Shown one piece after another: positions 25,557-33,990 of a DNA stretch of 58,947 nt; positions within the stretch are counted from its first letter, which is position 1, and each line of letters starts with the position of its first letter. The translations under genes were made by a program, and so were the position numbers. The stretch comes from Hymenobacter roseosalivarius DSM 11622 (GTDB lineage: Bacteria; Bacteroidota; Bacteroidia; Cytophagales; Hymenobacteraceae). Below the pieces are notes generated by a model. The model saw only the letters and a program-made list of their open reading frames with translations, had not been told where the DNA came from and did not search any database. The stretch is from contig NZ_FWWW01000095.1 of assembly GCF_900176135.1 (NCBI RefSeq), positions 1 to 58,947 on the forward strand. The letters run 5' to 3'.

Positions 25557-25718
25557 GCGCCCGGCGGCGGCACCGGCCCATCGGCTGGAAGGAGCCAGCG
25601 GCCCCGTTGCAAACCAAGGGTGACTTTCGCCGACAGCTTTCCGCACCTAACGGCTAGTAGCAGGCCAGGCCCAACCCCGCTTCACCGGGGCCGTACACCC
25701 GCCTAGCTACTCCCTGCC

Positions 25719-26118
25719 ATGGCCCACCGCATCCTCTACGACACTCCCACCCTCACTATCTCCTAATAACTACGCCGACGACTGGCTGTACCTCGACTGG
25801 CACGGCAACCTCGACGACGAAACGGTCATGGCTGGGGCCCCGAAGGTACTCGAGCTGCTGCAGCAGGAGCGCTGCGCCAAAGTGCTCAACGACAACACCC
25901 GCGTCTCCGGCCTGTGGGCCAACGCGGCCCAGTGGGGCAGCGACGTGTTTTTCCCGCAGCTCCACGCGGCGGGCTGCCGCTACTTCTCGTGGGTGTACTC
26001 GCCCGAGCACTACAGCCAGCTCTCGGCCGAGCTGGCCTTGCAGCAAACCGCCGCCGGCATTATCTTTATGCCGTTCCGCGACCTGGCCCCGGCCGCCGCG
26101 TGGCTCCGCAGCATGTAA
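25719..26118 (+). pseudogene. Second STAS/SpoIIAA-like protein, frameshifted
   Basis: ATG 25719 reads MAHRILYDTPTLTIS and then hits tandem stops TAA TAA (25764-25769). Moving one frame gives NNYADDWLYLDWHGNLDD and runs cleanly to the stop at 26118 (VLELLQQERCAKVLNDNTRV, HAAGCRYFSWVYSPEHYS, PAAAWLRSM). So one extra base (or two missing) near 25764 broke a gene of about 133 codons. It lies about 30 bases before the PAS-protein gene and was probably its operon partner. Confidence 0.65.
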
Positions 26119-26149
26119 GGGCCCGGTACCCGCTTTGTTTTTTCGCTCC

Positions 26150-27445
26150 ATGACTCCTTCGCTCTCCGCCCCCGGCACGTTTTATTACATGTGGCAGCTG
26201 CCCGAGGATTATTTGCTGCTGGCGCCCGACTACACCATTCTCGACGCCAGTGACCGGTACCTGGCCACCACGCGCCGGCAGCGCGACGCCATTGTGGGGC
26301 GCAACGTGTTCGACGTGTTTCCCCGCGCAGAGCAGAATGACTGGCGGGCATTTGCCGACTCCTTCGAGCACGTGCGCCAGCACGCCACGCCCCACACCAT
26401 GCCCCGCATCCGCTACGACATTACGCGTCCCGCCGAGCAGGGCGGCGGCCTGGAAGAGCGGTACTGGCAAACCACCAACTACCCCCAGCTCGACGCGCAG
26501 GGCCGGGTGCAGGCCATCCTGGTCAAAACCGAGGACGTGACCGCGCCGCACCGCGCCGCCGCCACGCATCACGACCTGCTCGAAAGCCAGGAACGTTCCC
26601 GCTTTATCCTTGAGTCCTTGCCCGTCATGGTCTGGACCACCCGCCCCGACGGCTCGGCCGACTACTTCAACCAGCGCTGGCTCACATTTACGGGCAAACC
26701 CCTGGAGGCTGAAATCGAGTCCGGCTGGCTCGACGGCGTGCACCCCGACGACCGCGCCGGTGCGGCCGCCGCCTGGCGCGGAGCCTACGAGTCGGGCCGG
26801 TCCTACCAGACCGAATACCGCCTCCGCTGCGCCGACGGCGACTACCGCTGGGTGCTGGCCCTGGGCATTCCGCGCCTCAGTGCCGCCGGCGCCATCACCA
26901 TGTGGGTGGGCTGCTGCACCGACATCCACGACCAGAAGCTCATGGTGCAGGAGCTGCTGCAGGCCAGCGAAGAGCAGGCCGTCCTCTCCGACCAGTCGTA
27001 CCGGGCCTACCAGCTGGCCCAGTCCCAGCGCGAAACCTTCCACACCCTCTTCATGCAGGCCCCGGCCCTCATCGCCATCCTGCGGGGCCCGCAGTACGTG
27101 TTCGAGCTGGCCAACCCGCTGTACGAGGAGCTGTTGCCCGGCCGCGAGTTCCTGGGCCACCCCTCGGTAGAGGTGATACCCGAAATCGCCGAGCAAGGCT
27201 TCCTGGCCCTGCTCGACCAGGTGTACCAAACCGGCGAGCCGTTCTACGGCAAAGAAGTGCTGGCGCGGCTGCAGCGCTACCCCACGGCCCCCCCCGAGGA
27301 CCGGTACTTCGATTTCACCTATCAGGCTTTTAAGGAGAATGGAACAATAGTGGGCATTTTCGTCTTCGCTTTCGAGGTGACGGAAATGGTGCAGGCCCGG
27401 CAGAAGCTGGAAACCCTCACGGCTCTGCCCCCGGCTGCTTCCTAA
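26150..27445 (+). CDS. Triple-PAS sensor protein lacking a kinase domain
   Basis: A 431-residue soluble protein with three PAS-type modules. The first (about 15-135) has LLLAPDYTILDASDRYLATT and ends in VKTEDVT. The second (about 150-270) has ILESLPVMVWTTRPDG and YRWVLALGIPRL. The third (about 305-425) has LFMQAPALIAILRGPQYVFELANP and FAFEVTEMVQARQKLE. Such chains normally continue into a histidine kinase; here the frame stops after LPPAAS. A separate kinase end lies 0.6 kb downstream. It may be a stand-alone sensor or the front half of a broken kinase. Codon use is strongly GC-ending. Confidence 0.8.
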   Translation: MTPSLSAPGTFYYMWQLPEDYLLLAPDYTILDASDRYLATTRRQRDAIVGRNVFDVFPRAEQNDWRAFADSFEHVRQHATPHTMPRIRYDITRPAEQGGGLEERYWQTTNYPQLDAQGRVQAILVKTEDVTAPHRAAATHHDLLESQERSRFILESLPVMVWTTRPDGSADYFNQRWLTFTGKPLEAEIESGWLDGVHPDDRAGAAAAWRGAYESGRSYQTEYRLRCADGDYRWVLALGIPRLSAAGAITMWVGCCTDIHDQKLMVQELLQASEEQAVLSDQSYRAYQLAQSQRETFHTLFMQAPALIAILRGPQYVFELANPLYEELLPGREFLGHPSVEVIPEIAEQGFLALLDQVYQTGEPFYGKEVLARLQRYPTAPPEDRYFDFTYQAFKENGTIVGIFVFAFEVTEMVQARQKLETLTALPPAAS

Positions 27446-27464
27446 GTAAGAAAGTGTGCTCCTC

Positions 27465-27472
27465 TACCTTTG
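27465..27472 (+). promoter_or_regulatory. Promoter -7 element (TACCTTTG) before the CZB gene
   Basis: TACCTTTG matches TAnnTTTG and lies 15 bases before the ATG at 27488, giving a very short 5' UTR. It suggests the CZB gene has its own promoter. Confidence 0.5.
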
Positions 27473-27487
27473 CCCACTCGCTTACCC

Positions 27488-27853
27488 ATGGACCTTACTA
27501 CCCTCGATTTTCAGCAAGCCCGCATTAAGCAGATTCTGTTTAAGTCGCAGCTGCGCTCGGTGCTCTACGGCGTGCGCGAGGCCGACGAGGCCCTGTTCTC
27601 GCCGCAGGGCAGCGCCCTGGGCCAGTGGCTGAGCACGGAGGTGAAGCCCCGCTACCCTGGCCACCCCGACGTGCGCGAAGCCGAGCGCCTGCTCCAGCAG
27701 TTGCTCAGCACCGGCCGCGAGCTGGCCACCCAGTACCGCCACGGGCAGATTGACGAAGCCCGCCGGGGCCTCACCCGCATCGACCGGGTCGGCGAGGAGC
27801 TGGTCACCGTCCTGCAGCGGCTCGGCACGCGCCCGACGCCGCTGGCCGCCTGA
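27488..27853 (+). CDS. CZB-like (chemoreceptor zinc-binding) domain protein
   Basis: A 121-residue single-domain protein that looks like the CZB module often fused to or encoded beside Bacteroidota sensor kinases. It has FQQARIKQILFKSQLRSVLYG at the start (residues 8-28), then ALGQWLSTE, GHPDVREAERL and a final helix with EARRGLTRIDRV. The usual zinc ligands are only partly present: the position before ALGQW is Ser rather than Cys, and the first helix has no His. Zinc binding is therefore uncertain. The preceding in-frame TTG is rejected in favour of the ATG. Confidence 0.65.
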   Translation: MDLTTLDFQQARIKQILFKSQLRSVLYGVREADEALFSPQGSALGQWLSTEVKPRYPGHPDVREAERLLQQLLSTGRELATQYRHGQIDEARRGLTRIDRVGEELVTVLQRLGTRPTPLAA

Positions 27854-27856
27854 GGA

Positions 27857-28055
27857 CCACCTAGCCAGCGTCCAGGCCTTGCGGGGCATCTGCTGCTGCA
27901 GCTCGGCCACTCGCCGGGCATTTTCCTGCGCCGCCAGCCGCGCGGCCAGGCGCAGCTCAATCTCGTCCATCGCAATAGCAGCCAGATCCTGCAGAATCAG
28001 CTATTGGGCTTCATTTAGGTAGCGCTGCTTCTGGTCGAGGAGGCAGAACGTACCC
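27857..28055 (-). pseudogene. Inverted GAF-domain scrap with in-frame stop
   Basis: The minus strand reads EDVHKLGTFCLLDQKQRYL, NEAQ, a TAG stop, then LILQDLAAIAMDEIELRLA and a coiled tail VAELQQQMPRK. This matches the end of a GAF domain (GTFCLLD... LQDLA..AMDEIELR) as found at the N-terminus of sensor kinases. It is out of place and in the opposite orientation to all its neighbours. It directly abuts the truncated 5' end of the histidine kinase fragment, so it marks a rearrangement breakpoint. Confidence 0.55.
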
Positions 28056-28060
28056 AGCTT

Positions 28061-28999
28061 ATGGACGTCCTCGACCGCGCCGGCCAGCGCGACACCGTGT
28101 ACTGGAATTTCGTGTACCAGCCCCTGCCCGATGCCGACGGCCGCATCAGCGGCATCACGGTGGTGGCCACCGACGTGACCGAACAGGTACTGGCCCGCCG
28201 GCGCCTCGAACATGTGGGCCAGGAGCTGGCCGCCAACTACGCAACCCTGCACACGGCCCATGGCGCGAGCCAGGTCGCCAACGAGGCCCTCAGCCACAGC
28301 AATGCCCAGCTCACCTATGCCAACCAGGACCTCGACAACTTCGTGTACGCGGCCAGTCACGACCTTAAATTGCCCGTGCTCAACTTGGCCGGCCTCTTCG
28401 ACGAGCTGCGCCGCGGTGTTTCTTTCACCGATGCCGCCGAAGAAGCCCTACTGGTGCCCCTCATTACCCAGGCCCTGCACCAGCTCAGCACTTCCCTCGA
28501 CGACCTAGCCGCCCTGGGCCGGGCCCAGCAGGCGGCGCACGCCCCGGCCGAGCCGATGATGCTGGAGGCCTTGGTCGAGGAAATCCTGCACACGCTGGAA
28601 CCGCAGGTGCGTGCGGCCAATGCCCGCGTCAGCACCGACTTCGCCGCCCGGCCCACGCTCACCTACCCGCGGGCCAGCCTGCACACCGTCCTGCTCAACC
28701 TGCTCAGCAACGCACTGAAGTACGCCGACCCCACCCGCCCCGCCCGCATCCACTGCTCGCTCTGGCTCGCGGCCGGCGAGCCCGTGCTGTGGGTGAAAGA
28801 CAACGGCGTGGGCTTCGACGCCGCTGGTCACGGCCCCGAGCTGTTCCAGCTCTTTCGCCGCTTTCACGCCCACGTCGAGGGCACCGGCGTGGGCCTCTAC
28901 CTCGTCAACCGCCTGCTGCTCGCTAAGGGCGGCCACCTAGAAGTGGACAGCCAGGTGGGCGCGGGCGCTACCTTCCGGGCTTACCTCGGTCCTGCTTAG
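28061..28999 (+). CDS. Histidine kinase C-terminal half (5'-truncated)
   Basis: A 312-codon frame. It begins inside a PAS domain (LDRAGQRDTVYWNFVYQPL, TVVATDVTEQ), then a coiled linker (about 45-95), a HisKA dimerisation helix with the phospho-acceptor His in YAASHDLKLPV, and an ATPase domain with N-box LLNLLSNALKYA, G1 DNGVGFD and a G2-type GTGVGLYLVNRLL. The catalytic parts look intact. The 5' part is missing where an inverted GAF fragment joins at about 28058, so the ATG at 28061 is likely accidental. It may be expressed as a sensorless kinase or be dead. Confidence 0.7.
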   Translation: MDVLDRAGQRDTVYWNFVYQPLPDADGRISGITVVATDVTEQVLARRRLEHVGQELAANYATLHTAHGASQVANEALSHSNAQLTYANQDLDNFVYAASHDLKLPVLNLAGLFDELRRGVSFTDAAEEALLVPLITQALHQLSTSLDDLAALGRAQQAAHAPAEPMMLEALVEEILHTLEPQVRAANARVSTDFAARPTLTYPRASLHTVLLNLLSNALKYADPTRPARIHCSLWLAAGEPVLWVKDNGVGFDAAGHGPELFQLFRRFHAHVEGTGVGLYLVNRLLLAKGGHLEVDSQVGAGATFRAYLGPA

Positions 29000-29028
29000 C
29001 GCCAGGGCTTTTCCGCTTCTACTCTTGT

Positions 29029-29295
29029 GCTACCCAACTTCCACTCTGGCTGAGCGGCACCATAACTGCCGCCAATGTGTCCGGCTTGCTTAGCGTCATT
29101 CAGCCCGCAGGCCTTATTCTCGATGGCGGCAACGAAATTAAGCCGGGCTTGCGTGATTTTGAGGAGCTAGCGGCGGTATTTGAGGCGCTGGAAGAGGACT
29201 AAACCAAGCTACCGTTAGCCCAGCACCATTAGTAGATCAAACACCTGCTGCCCCAATCGTTCATCGCCCGTTATCCGAACGTAGGCTTCGGCTTG
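29029..29295. repeat. 267-bp direct repeat, right copy
   Basis: Second copy of 24799-25065. Here the DinB-like end is joined to its full gene, and the TrpF-like end is an orphan preceded by unrelated sequence. Together the copies frame a 3.96-kb block. Confidence 0.95.
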
Positions 29296-30066
29296 CGGGC
29301 GGGGCAGACTTTTAGTAAACAATCGCCAAGCCACGGCTCCATCAATAGTCACGGTAGCGACCAAAGGCCCAGCGGCGCTTTCCTGTAGCTCCCACTGCCC
29401 GGCACTGCTGTAGTGAAGGTACCAGGTGCCGCCACCTGCGCCTGTTACGCTGAATTGCAGCGTTTGCCCAAGCTCGGCCGACAGGTAGCGGTAATGATGC
29501 GGCAGCGTCCGGATGCCGGTTGCCAGAAAAGGGTGATATAATTCTTTGGTTAGTAACTCATTTTCCCCTCGCCCCACCGCCTGCCGTATCTGTTGCTGGT
29601 GGTGCCACTTTTCGGTGTAATCGCGGGCGATGTGAAACCAGTTGAGCGAGGTTTGCTCTCCGGCCCACCCCACGGCAAAAGCAGCCTGCTCCCACGGGTC
29701 CAGCGTCCGCAAAAAAGCCGTGTATTCCTGCCCCGACGACTCAAGCAGCTCCAGCACGATGCGCGGACTCAACCGCCGGGCGGCTTTTATCCAATCAGCG
29801 TTCAGCTTATTCAGAAACTGCACGATGCCCTCGTAGCTATTCGGATCGGCGGGTTGCACCCCAAAATAACCGTCGCGCAGCATAGACAGGGTTTGCAGGT
29901 TGCCAGCCAGCAGGTGCAGGGCCACATCCATCACCTTCCATTGCGGTGCCACGGTTTGCCGCTGCCATTCTGCGGGCTGCAAATCCTTAAGAAAGGCAAG
30001 CAGCTTCTCATCCAGAATGGGAAACAAGGGCAAGGTTTCGATAGGTACGGGACGCACGGCGGGCAT
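29215..30066 (-). CDS. DinB/maleylpyruvate-isomerase-like protein
   Basis: A 283-residue protein. The N-terminal four-helix DinB-type domain (about 15-180) shows likely metal-site histidines in DVALHLLAGN and FHIARDYTEKWHHQQQI. The C-terminal 80 residues form an SCP2-like part (GQTLQFSVTGAGGGTWYLHY, AEAYVRITGDERLG). The layout fits the MDMPI family of thiol-dependent enzymes; in this lineage bacillithiol would be the natural thiol (inference, as bshB1 is in the window). It ends inside the right direct repeat, 9 bases downstream of trmB. Confidence 0.8.
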   Translation of the reverse strand: MPAVRPVPIETLPLFPILDEKLLAFLKDLQPAEWQRQTVAPQWKVMDVALHLLAGNLQTLSMLRDGYFGVQPADPNSYEGIVQFLNKLNADWIKAARRLSPRIVLELLESSGQEYTAFLRTLDPWEQAAFAVGWAGEQTSLNWFHIARDYTEKWHHQQQIRQAVGRGENELLTKELYHPFLATGIRTLPHHYRYLSAELGQTLQFSVTGAGGGTWYLHYSSAGQWELQESAAGPLVATVTIDGAVAWRLFTKSLPRPQAEAYVRITGDERLGQQVFDLLMVLG

Positions 30067-30075
30067 GATGCAGGG

Positions 30076-30738
30076 TTAGCTCAGCGTAAACTGAATGTAC
30101 TTGATGGCAATGCCCTCGGCCCGGAAGCGGCGCTCATAATGGGTTTGAATATCCTCGGCGTGGGGCAACATCTCAGGCGTGGCATACATATCAGCGGTGT
30201 GGGCCAGGATGCGGGCAGCGCGGCGGTTTTGCAAAACCTCCAAAGTATATTCGTAGAGCGGCGTATCGTCGGTTTTGAGGTGAACCAGACCGCCAGCCCG
30301 TAGTATTTCCTGGTACAGATTGAGAAAGCGCGGGGAGGTAAGCCGGCGCTTGATATCCCGGTCGCGGGGTCGGGGGTCGGGGAAAGTGACCCAGATTTCG
30401 GCTAGCTCCTGGGGGGCAAAATGAGCGGCCAGCGCCTCGGCGCGGGTGCGCACGAAGCCCACGTTGGTCAGATCCAGCTCCTCGGCGCGGGTACTGCCTC
30501 GCCATATTCGGTCGCCCTTTATATCGAGGCCCAGAAAGTTGCGCTCGGGATAGCGCGCGGCCAGCCCTACGGTGTAGTCGCCCTTGCCGCAGCCCATTTC
30601 CAGGGTAATGGGGTTGTCATTTTGAAAGAAATCCTGGTGCCAGCGCCCCCCCAGCTGCTCGTAGTTGGCTTTGCCCGGCTCCACGATATCGGCCCGCTCC
30701 GCGTTGCTGGCGAAGCGTACTAGTTTCACTCGACTCAT
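30076..30738 (-). CDS. trmB: tRNA (guanine-N7-)-methyltransferase
   Basis: This 220-residue SAM enzyme makes m7G46 in tRNA. SAM motif I is LEMGCGKGDYTVGLA (about 46-60), followed by FLGLDIKGDR. The family hallmark FPDPRPRDRDIKRRL (about 118-132) is present, with the C-terminal YERRFRAEG. Length is normal. It is probably the first gene of a unit with the DinB-like gene. An iterated-motif copy and a C7 run lie inside. Confidence 0.95.
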   Translation of the reverse strand: MSRVKLVRFASNAERADIVEPGKANYEQLGGRWHQDFFQNDNPITLEMGCGKGDYTVGLAARYPERNFLGLDIKGDRIWRGSTRAEELDLTNVGFVRTRAEALAAHFAPQELAEIWVTFPDPRPRDRDIKRRLTSPRFLNLYQEILRAGGLVHLKTDDTPLYEYTLEVLQNRRAARILAHTADMYATPEMLPHAEDIQTHYERRFRAEGIAIKYIQFTLS

Positions 30739-30762
30739 TCTTTTGACTTATTGATTTATCTT

Positions 30763-30896
30763 TAGGGCTTACGCAGTTGCCTGTGCGAAATCGCCTCTAC
30801 CGCCCCTGGGGGCTTTTTTCAGGTTGCCCCGTCGCTTTTGTGACTACACTAACTGCTTAATTTTCAATATTTTTTATTTCAACTGCGTAAGCCCTA
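30763..30896. mobile_element. MITE-like element with 15-bp terminal inverted repeats
   Basis: GGGCTTACGCAGTTG (30765-30779) and its exact complement (30880-30894) bound a 130-bp AT-rich element without an ORF. TA lies at both outer edges (30763-30764 and 30895-30896), as expected for a TA target duplication. It sits between folC and trmB. The transposase that would move it is not in the window. Right after it, GCTCTGCATGAC resembles one arm of palindrome family A. Confidence 0.7.
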
Positions 30897-30996
30897 CTCT
30901 TAGTAGATAGTCACGCGGAATGCTCTGCATGACCGCCGTTTTTATTGGAAGTAATGAGCAAAGCAAGTAAGAGATAGGCACGAGCTACCCTCGCTC

Positions 30997-32304
30997 CTAT
31001 TCGTACAGCTCCTCCACCTCCGCCACCACAAAAGTACTGCCACCGATAAATACTACATCATCGGGCCCGGCCGCTAGGCGGGCAGCCTTCACCGCCGCCG
31101 ATACAGGCCCGTAAATTGCCCCCCGGAGCCCAACCGTGGCCGCTCGCTCGGCTAGCTCGGCGGCGGGCAGGGCCCGCGGGATGCCAGCCTGGCAAAAGTA
31201 GTAGATGGCCGTGGGGGGCAAAATGGTGAGCATCTGGGTTACATCTTTATCATTGACCACGCCCAGCACTACGTGCAGCTGCCGGTACGTGAGCCGCGCC
31301 AGCTGGGCGGTTACCAGGCGCAGGCCGGCTTCATTATGGCCCGTATCACACACTACCAGCGGCCGGCGGCCGATAATGCTCCAACGCCCCCGAAGGCCCG
31401 TAAGCTGACGCACATCGCGCAGCCCCTGGCGCACGGCCGCTTCGGGAATACCAAAATTTTGCTGCCGCAATTCATTCAGCACGGCCAGCACGCCCGGCAG
31501 ATTCAGGCGCTGATAGTCGCCTACCAAGCCAAGCTCAAGCTCATCGAGCAACACGGTGCCATTGAGCGTCACGCGCACCCGCTGCGACTCTGCTTCTGGA
31601 GACTGGGGGGCAATTATGGTGGCGTAATAGTGCTGATCAGCAAAGGTAAGCGGTGCGGCCAGGCTACGAGCGGCTTCCGCAAAAACGGCGACGACTTCCG
31701 GCTGGGTCTGACTAACAACGGCCGGCACGCCAGCCTTTATGATACCTGCTTTCTCAGCCGCAATCAGCGGGAGCGTATCGCCTAGCAAAGCCTGATGATC
31801 GAAGCTGATATTCGTGATCAGCGACACCAGCGGAGTGATAATATTGGTGGAGTCAAGCCGCCCACCCAAGCCGACCTCCACAATGGCGATATCGACTTTT
31901 TCGTCGGCGAAGTACCGGAAAGCCAGAGCCACGCACATCTCGAAAAAAGACGGTTTTACCTCCTCAAACAACGGTCGCCATTGCTCCACGAAAGCCACGA
32001 GATACTCGGGGGGCAATTCCTGGCCGTTTATTTTTATACGCTCCGTAAACTCTCGCAGGTGGGGAGAAGTGTACAAACCCACTTTGTAGCCGGCTGCCTG
32101 CAACACGGACGCGAGCAGATGCGAGCTACTGCCCTTGCCATTGGTGCCCGCCACATGCACGCTCCTAAACTTCCGCTCCGGGTTGCCCAGCGCGGCCGCT
32201 AGCACTTGCGTATTGCCCAAGCCTTTCTTAAATCCTGCCGCCCCAACCCGCTGAAACATGGGCAGTTGCTCGTACAGATAAGCCAGCGTTTCGGCGTAAG
32301 TCAT
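30997..32304 (-). CDS. folC: Bifunctional folylpolyglutamate synthase / dihydrofolate synthase
   Basis: This 435-residue Mur-ligase-type enzyme adds glutamate to dihydropteroate and folates. The P-loop is VHVAGTNGKGSSSH (about 49-62), followed by YTSPHLREFTERI. The central motif EVGLGGRLDSTN and the C-terminal CDTGHNEAG are typical. The ATG at 32304 gives the family start MTYAETLAYLYEQL. It ends the TPR-barrel-SPOR-exbBD-tonB cluster, a gene order I recall from many Bacteroidota. At least four iterated-motif variants occur in it. Confidence 0.95.
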   Translation of the reverse strand: MTYAETLAYLYEQLPMFQRVGAAGFKKGLGNTQVLAAALGNPERKFRSVHVAGTNGKGSSSHLLASVLQAAGYKVGLYTSPHLREFTERIKINGQELPPEYLVAFVEQWRPLFEEVKPSFFEMCVALAFRYFADEKVDIAIVEVGLGGRLDSTNIITPLVSLITNISFDHQALLGDTLPLIAAEKAGIIKAGVPAVVSQTQPEVVAVFAEAARSLAAPLTFADQHYYATIIAPQSPEAESQRVRVTLNGTVLLDELELGLVGDYQRLNLPGVLAVLNELRQQNFGIPEAAVRQGLRDVRQLTGLRGRWSIIGRRPLVVCDTGHNEAGLRLVTAQLARLTYRQLHVVLGVVNDKDVTQMLTILPPTAIYYFCQAGIPRALPAAELAERAATVGLRGAIYGPVSAAVKAARLAAGPDDVVFIGGSTFVVAEVEELYE

Positions 32305-32449
32305 GGGTTGAGGCAACAAGAAAATTTATTGATCACCTCACTTCCTTCATTAGTCAATAAAGGAGAAAGATGAGTTAATTCGAGTGCAAAAGAAAACCGC
32401 CGGCCGGATAAATCCGACCGGCGATTATAGAAACAAGCGAAATCAAGAC

Positions 32450-33403
32450 CTACTCCAACCGGAAGCGGAAGGTGATATAGCCTACCCCCCCGCCCGGATC
32501 AGAGCGCGTTTTGCGGAAGGAAAATCGTTCGCGAATCGTTTTAAGGCAAGCCTCTACCTGCGTAGCCGACATCGTGCCGCCCACTTTATTAACTGAGACA
32601 ATCTCGCCTTCGCCATCAATCGTGATTTTAAAGCGTAAGTAGCCACCCTGATTATCAACCAGCGGGGGTTGGGGCTTATTAGCGAAAGCCCAGCCACCGT
32701 TGCCAAAGCCGTCGCCGGAGCCACTGCCGCCCCCCGAGCCTCCACCATCGCCCCCGCCACTGCCCGGCGTGCCATAGAGAGCACGGGCATCAAGGCTTCC
32801 TTTAGGATTACCCTGGTCGCCGGTAGCGCCGGGTCGGTCGCCATTGTTATTGCCGGTGGGCGTGTTGCTGGTGCCGGCAGAACCGTTGCCACCACCATCA
32901 TCACTGCCCTTGGGCGTGTACAGCGTGCGGGGCTTCGGAGCCGGAGGGGCTTCGCGTACTACTTCCTTAACCGGTTCAGGCTTTTCTACGGGCGGAGTTT
33001 CGCGCACCACTTCCTTGCGCGGCACAGGGCGCTCAACCGGCGGAATTTTTACGGGGCTTTCTTCCGCTTCGCTGGTCACGATTTTCTCCTCGGCGGCATC
33101 TGGCGGCGTAGGCGCGGCGGCCCGCGTCGGCTGGGGCGCGGGCTGCGGATCAGGGTTGCGGGCCGGCGGGCGGCTGTCGTTCGTGTTGCGCGAGTTATTG
33201 GCTTGGGCTAAGGTTTGAATATCACCGTAGCCGGCTTCGTCTACACCGTAGTTCAGCTCTACGCCGCCGCCGCCAATTTCCGTCAGCGGCGGATCAGGGC
33301 CTTTAAAAACGGTGAAAATAAACAGTAATAACAGCAAGACATGAACGACCACCGTCCCGACTAGCGCCTCTTGGCGGTGATGTTCGCGGTAATCGAGTGC
33401 CAT
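32450..33403 (-). CDS. tonB: TonB-family energy transducer
   Basis: A 317-residue protein with a short cytoplasmic start, one membrane helix (about 16-33, VVVHVLLLLLFIFTVF), a long periplasmic linker rich in Pro, Glu and Lys (EKPEPVKEVVRE repeats, about 75-170) and then Gly/Ser/Asp-rich. A C-terminal domain (about 245-317) shows GGYLRFKITIDGEGEI and VEACLKTIRERFSF, consistent with TonB/TolA. It should couple the ExbBD proton channel to outer-membrane receptors. It follows exbD directly; the glycine-rich linker is unusually long. Confidence 0.88.
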   Translation of the reverse strand: MALDYREHHRQEALVGTVVVHVLLLLLFIFTVFKGPDPPLTEIGGGGVELNYGVDEAGYGDIQTLAQANNSRNTNDSRPPARNPDPQPAPQPTRAAAPTPPDAAEEKIVTSEAEESPVKIPPVERPVPRKEVVRETPPVEKPEPVKEVVREAPPAPKPRTLYTPKGSDDGGGNGSAGTSNTPTGNNNGDRPGATGDQGNPKGSLDARALYGTPGSGGGDGGGSGGGSGSGDGFGNGGWAFANKPQPPLVDNQGGYLRFKITIDGEGEIVSVNKVGGTMSATQVEACLKTIRERFSFRKTRSDPGGGVGYITFRFRLE

Positions 33404-33459
33404 GGGTTGTCTTAATTAGGGTACCGAGTTATTCAACGCAAACCAGTAATGGCGCGTTC

Positions 33460-33873
33460 CTACCCACGACCTGCACTCTGCTGAGCCTGCGTGGCCATGA
33501 CCATTTTCACCTTCAGGCGGTTGCCGATTTCGAGGATATCAACCAGCTTCTGCACGTTCAAAGAGGCATCAACGCGCAACACTACCGTGGGCTGATCGAG
33601 GCCGGCTACACGCTTACTAAGGGCTGATTCTAAATCCGTGGACGTCACGGGCTGACGGTCCAGAAAATACTGCCCAGCGGCGTCAACGGAGATATTGATG
33701 GTTTCTTTCATCACGGCCTTGCCCGAACGGGCATTCGGCAAAAGCAGCTTAATCACGTTGGGATTTACCATCGTGCTCACAATCAGAAAGAACAGCATCA
33801 GGAAGAACATGATGTCGTTCATCGAGCTGGTCTCGACGTGCGAGGAAAGCTTGCGGCGGCGGCTGAGGTTCAT
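33460..33873 (-). CDS. exbD: Biopolymer transport protein ExbD/TolR family
   Basis: A 137-residue protein with one membrane helix (about 18-38) carrying the key Asp in SMNDIMFFLMLFFLIV (residue about 20), the proton-relay residue. A periplasmic domain follows (INISVDAAGQYFLDRQPV, VVLRVDASLNVQKLVDIL). The ATG at 33873 gives MNLSRRRKLSSHVETSS, a normal cytoplasmic head. It works with ExbB and TonB. Confidence 0.93.
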   Translation of the reverse strand: MNLSRRRKLSSHVETSSMNDIMFFLMLFFLIVSTMVNPNVIKLLLPNARSGKAVMKETINISVDAAGQYFLDRQPVTSTDLESALSKRVAGLDQPTVVLRVDASLNVQKLVDILEIGNRLKVKMVMATQAQQSAGRG

Positions 33874-33881
33874 CTTATTTG

Positions 33882-33979
33882 AATGAAGAATTAGGAATGA
33901 AGAATGAGGAATTGAGGGCACTTCGCTTAATGAGGGATACGTTCGTCAATTCCTCATTCTTCATTCCTAATTCTTCATT
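33882..33979. repeat. Perfect 34-bp inverted repeat of low-complexity GAATGAAGAATTA type
   Basis: Arms 33882-33915 and 33946-33979 are perfect complements around a 30-base loop. They are built from repeated GAATGAAGAATTAGG-like words. The palindrome fills the whole gap between exbB and exbD. It could be an mRNA processing or stability hairpin. Unrelated in sequence to the his-operon palindromes. Confidence 0.9.
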
Positions 33980-33990
33980 AAGCGTAGCAT

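Noticed and set aside
26066..27229. 387-codon ORF antisense to the PAS gene
   Set aside because: Low-complexity Gly/Val/Gln-rich shadow product; the sense strand encodes clear PAS domains.
32554..33218. Several ORFs over the tonB gene in other frames
   Set aside because: They arise from the Gly/Pro-rich linker composition; the TonB frame has a membrane helix and a C-terminal domain.
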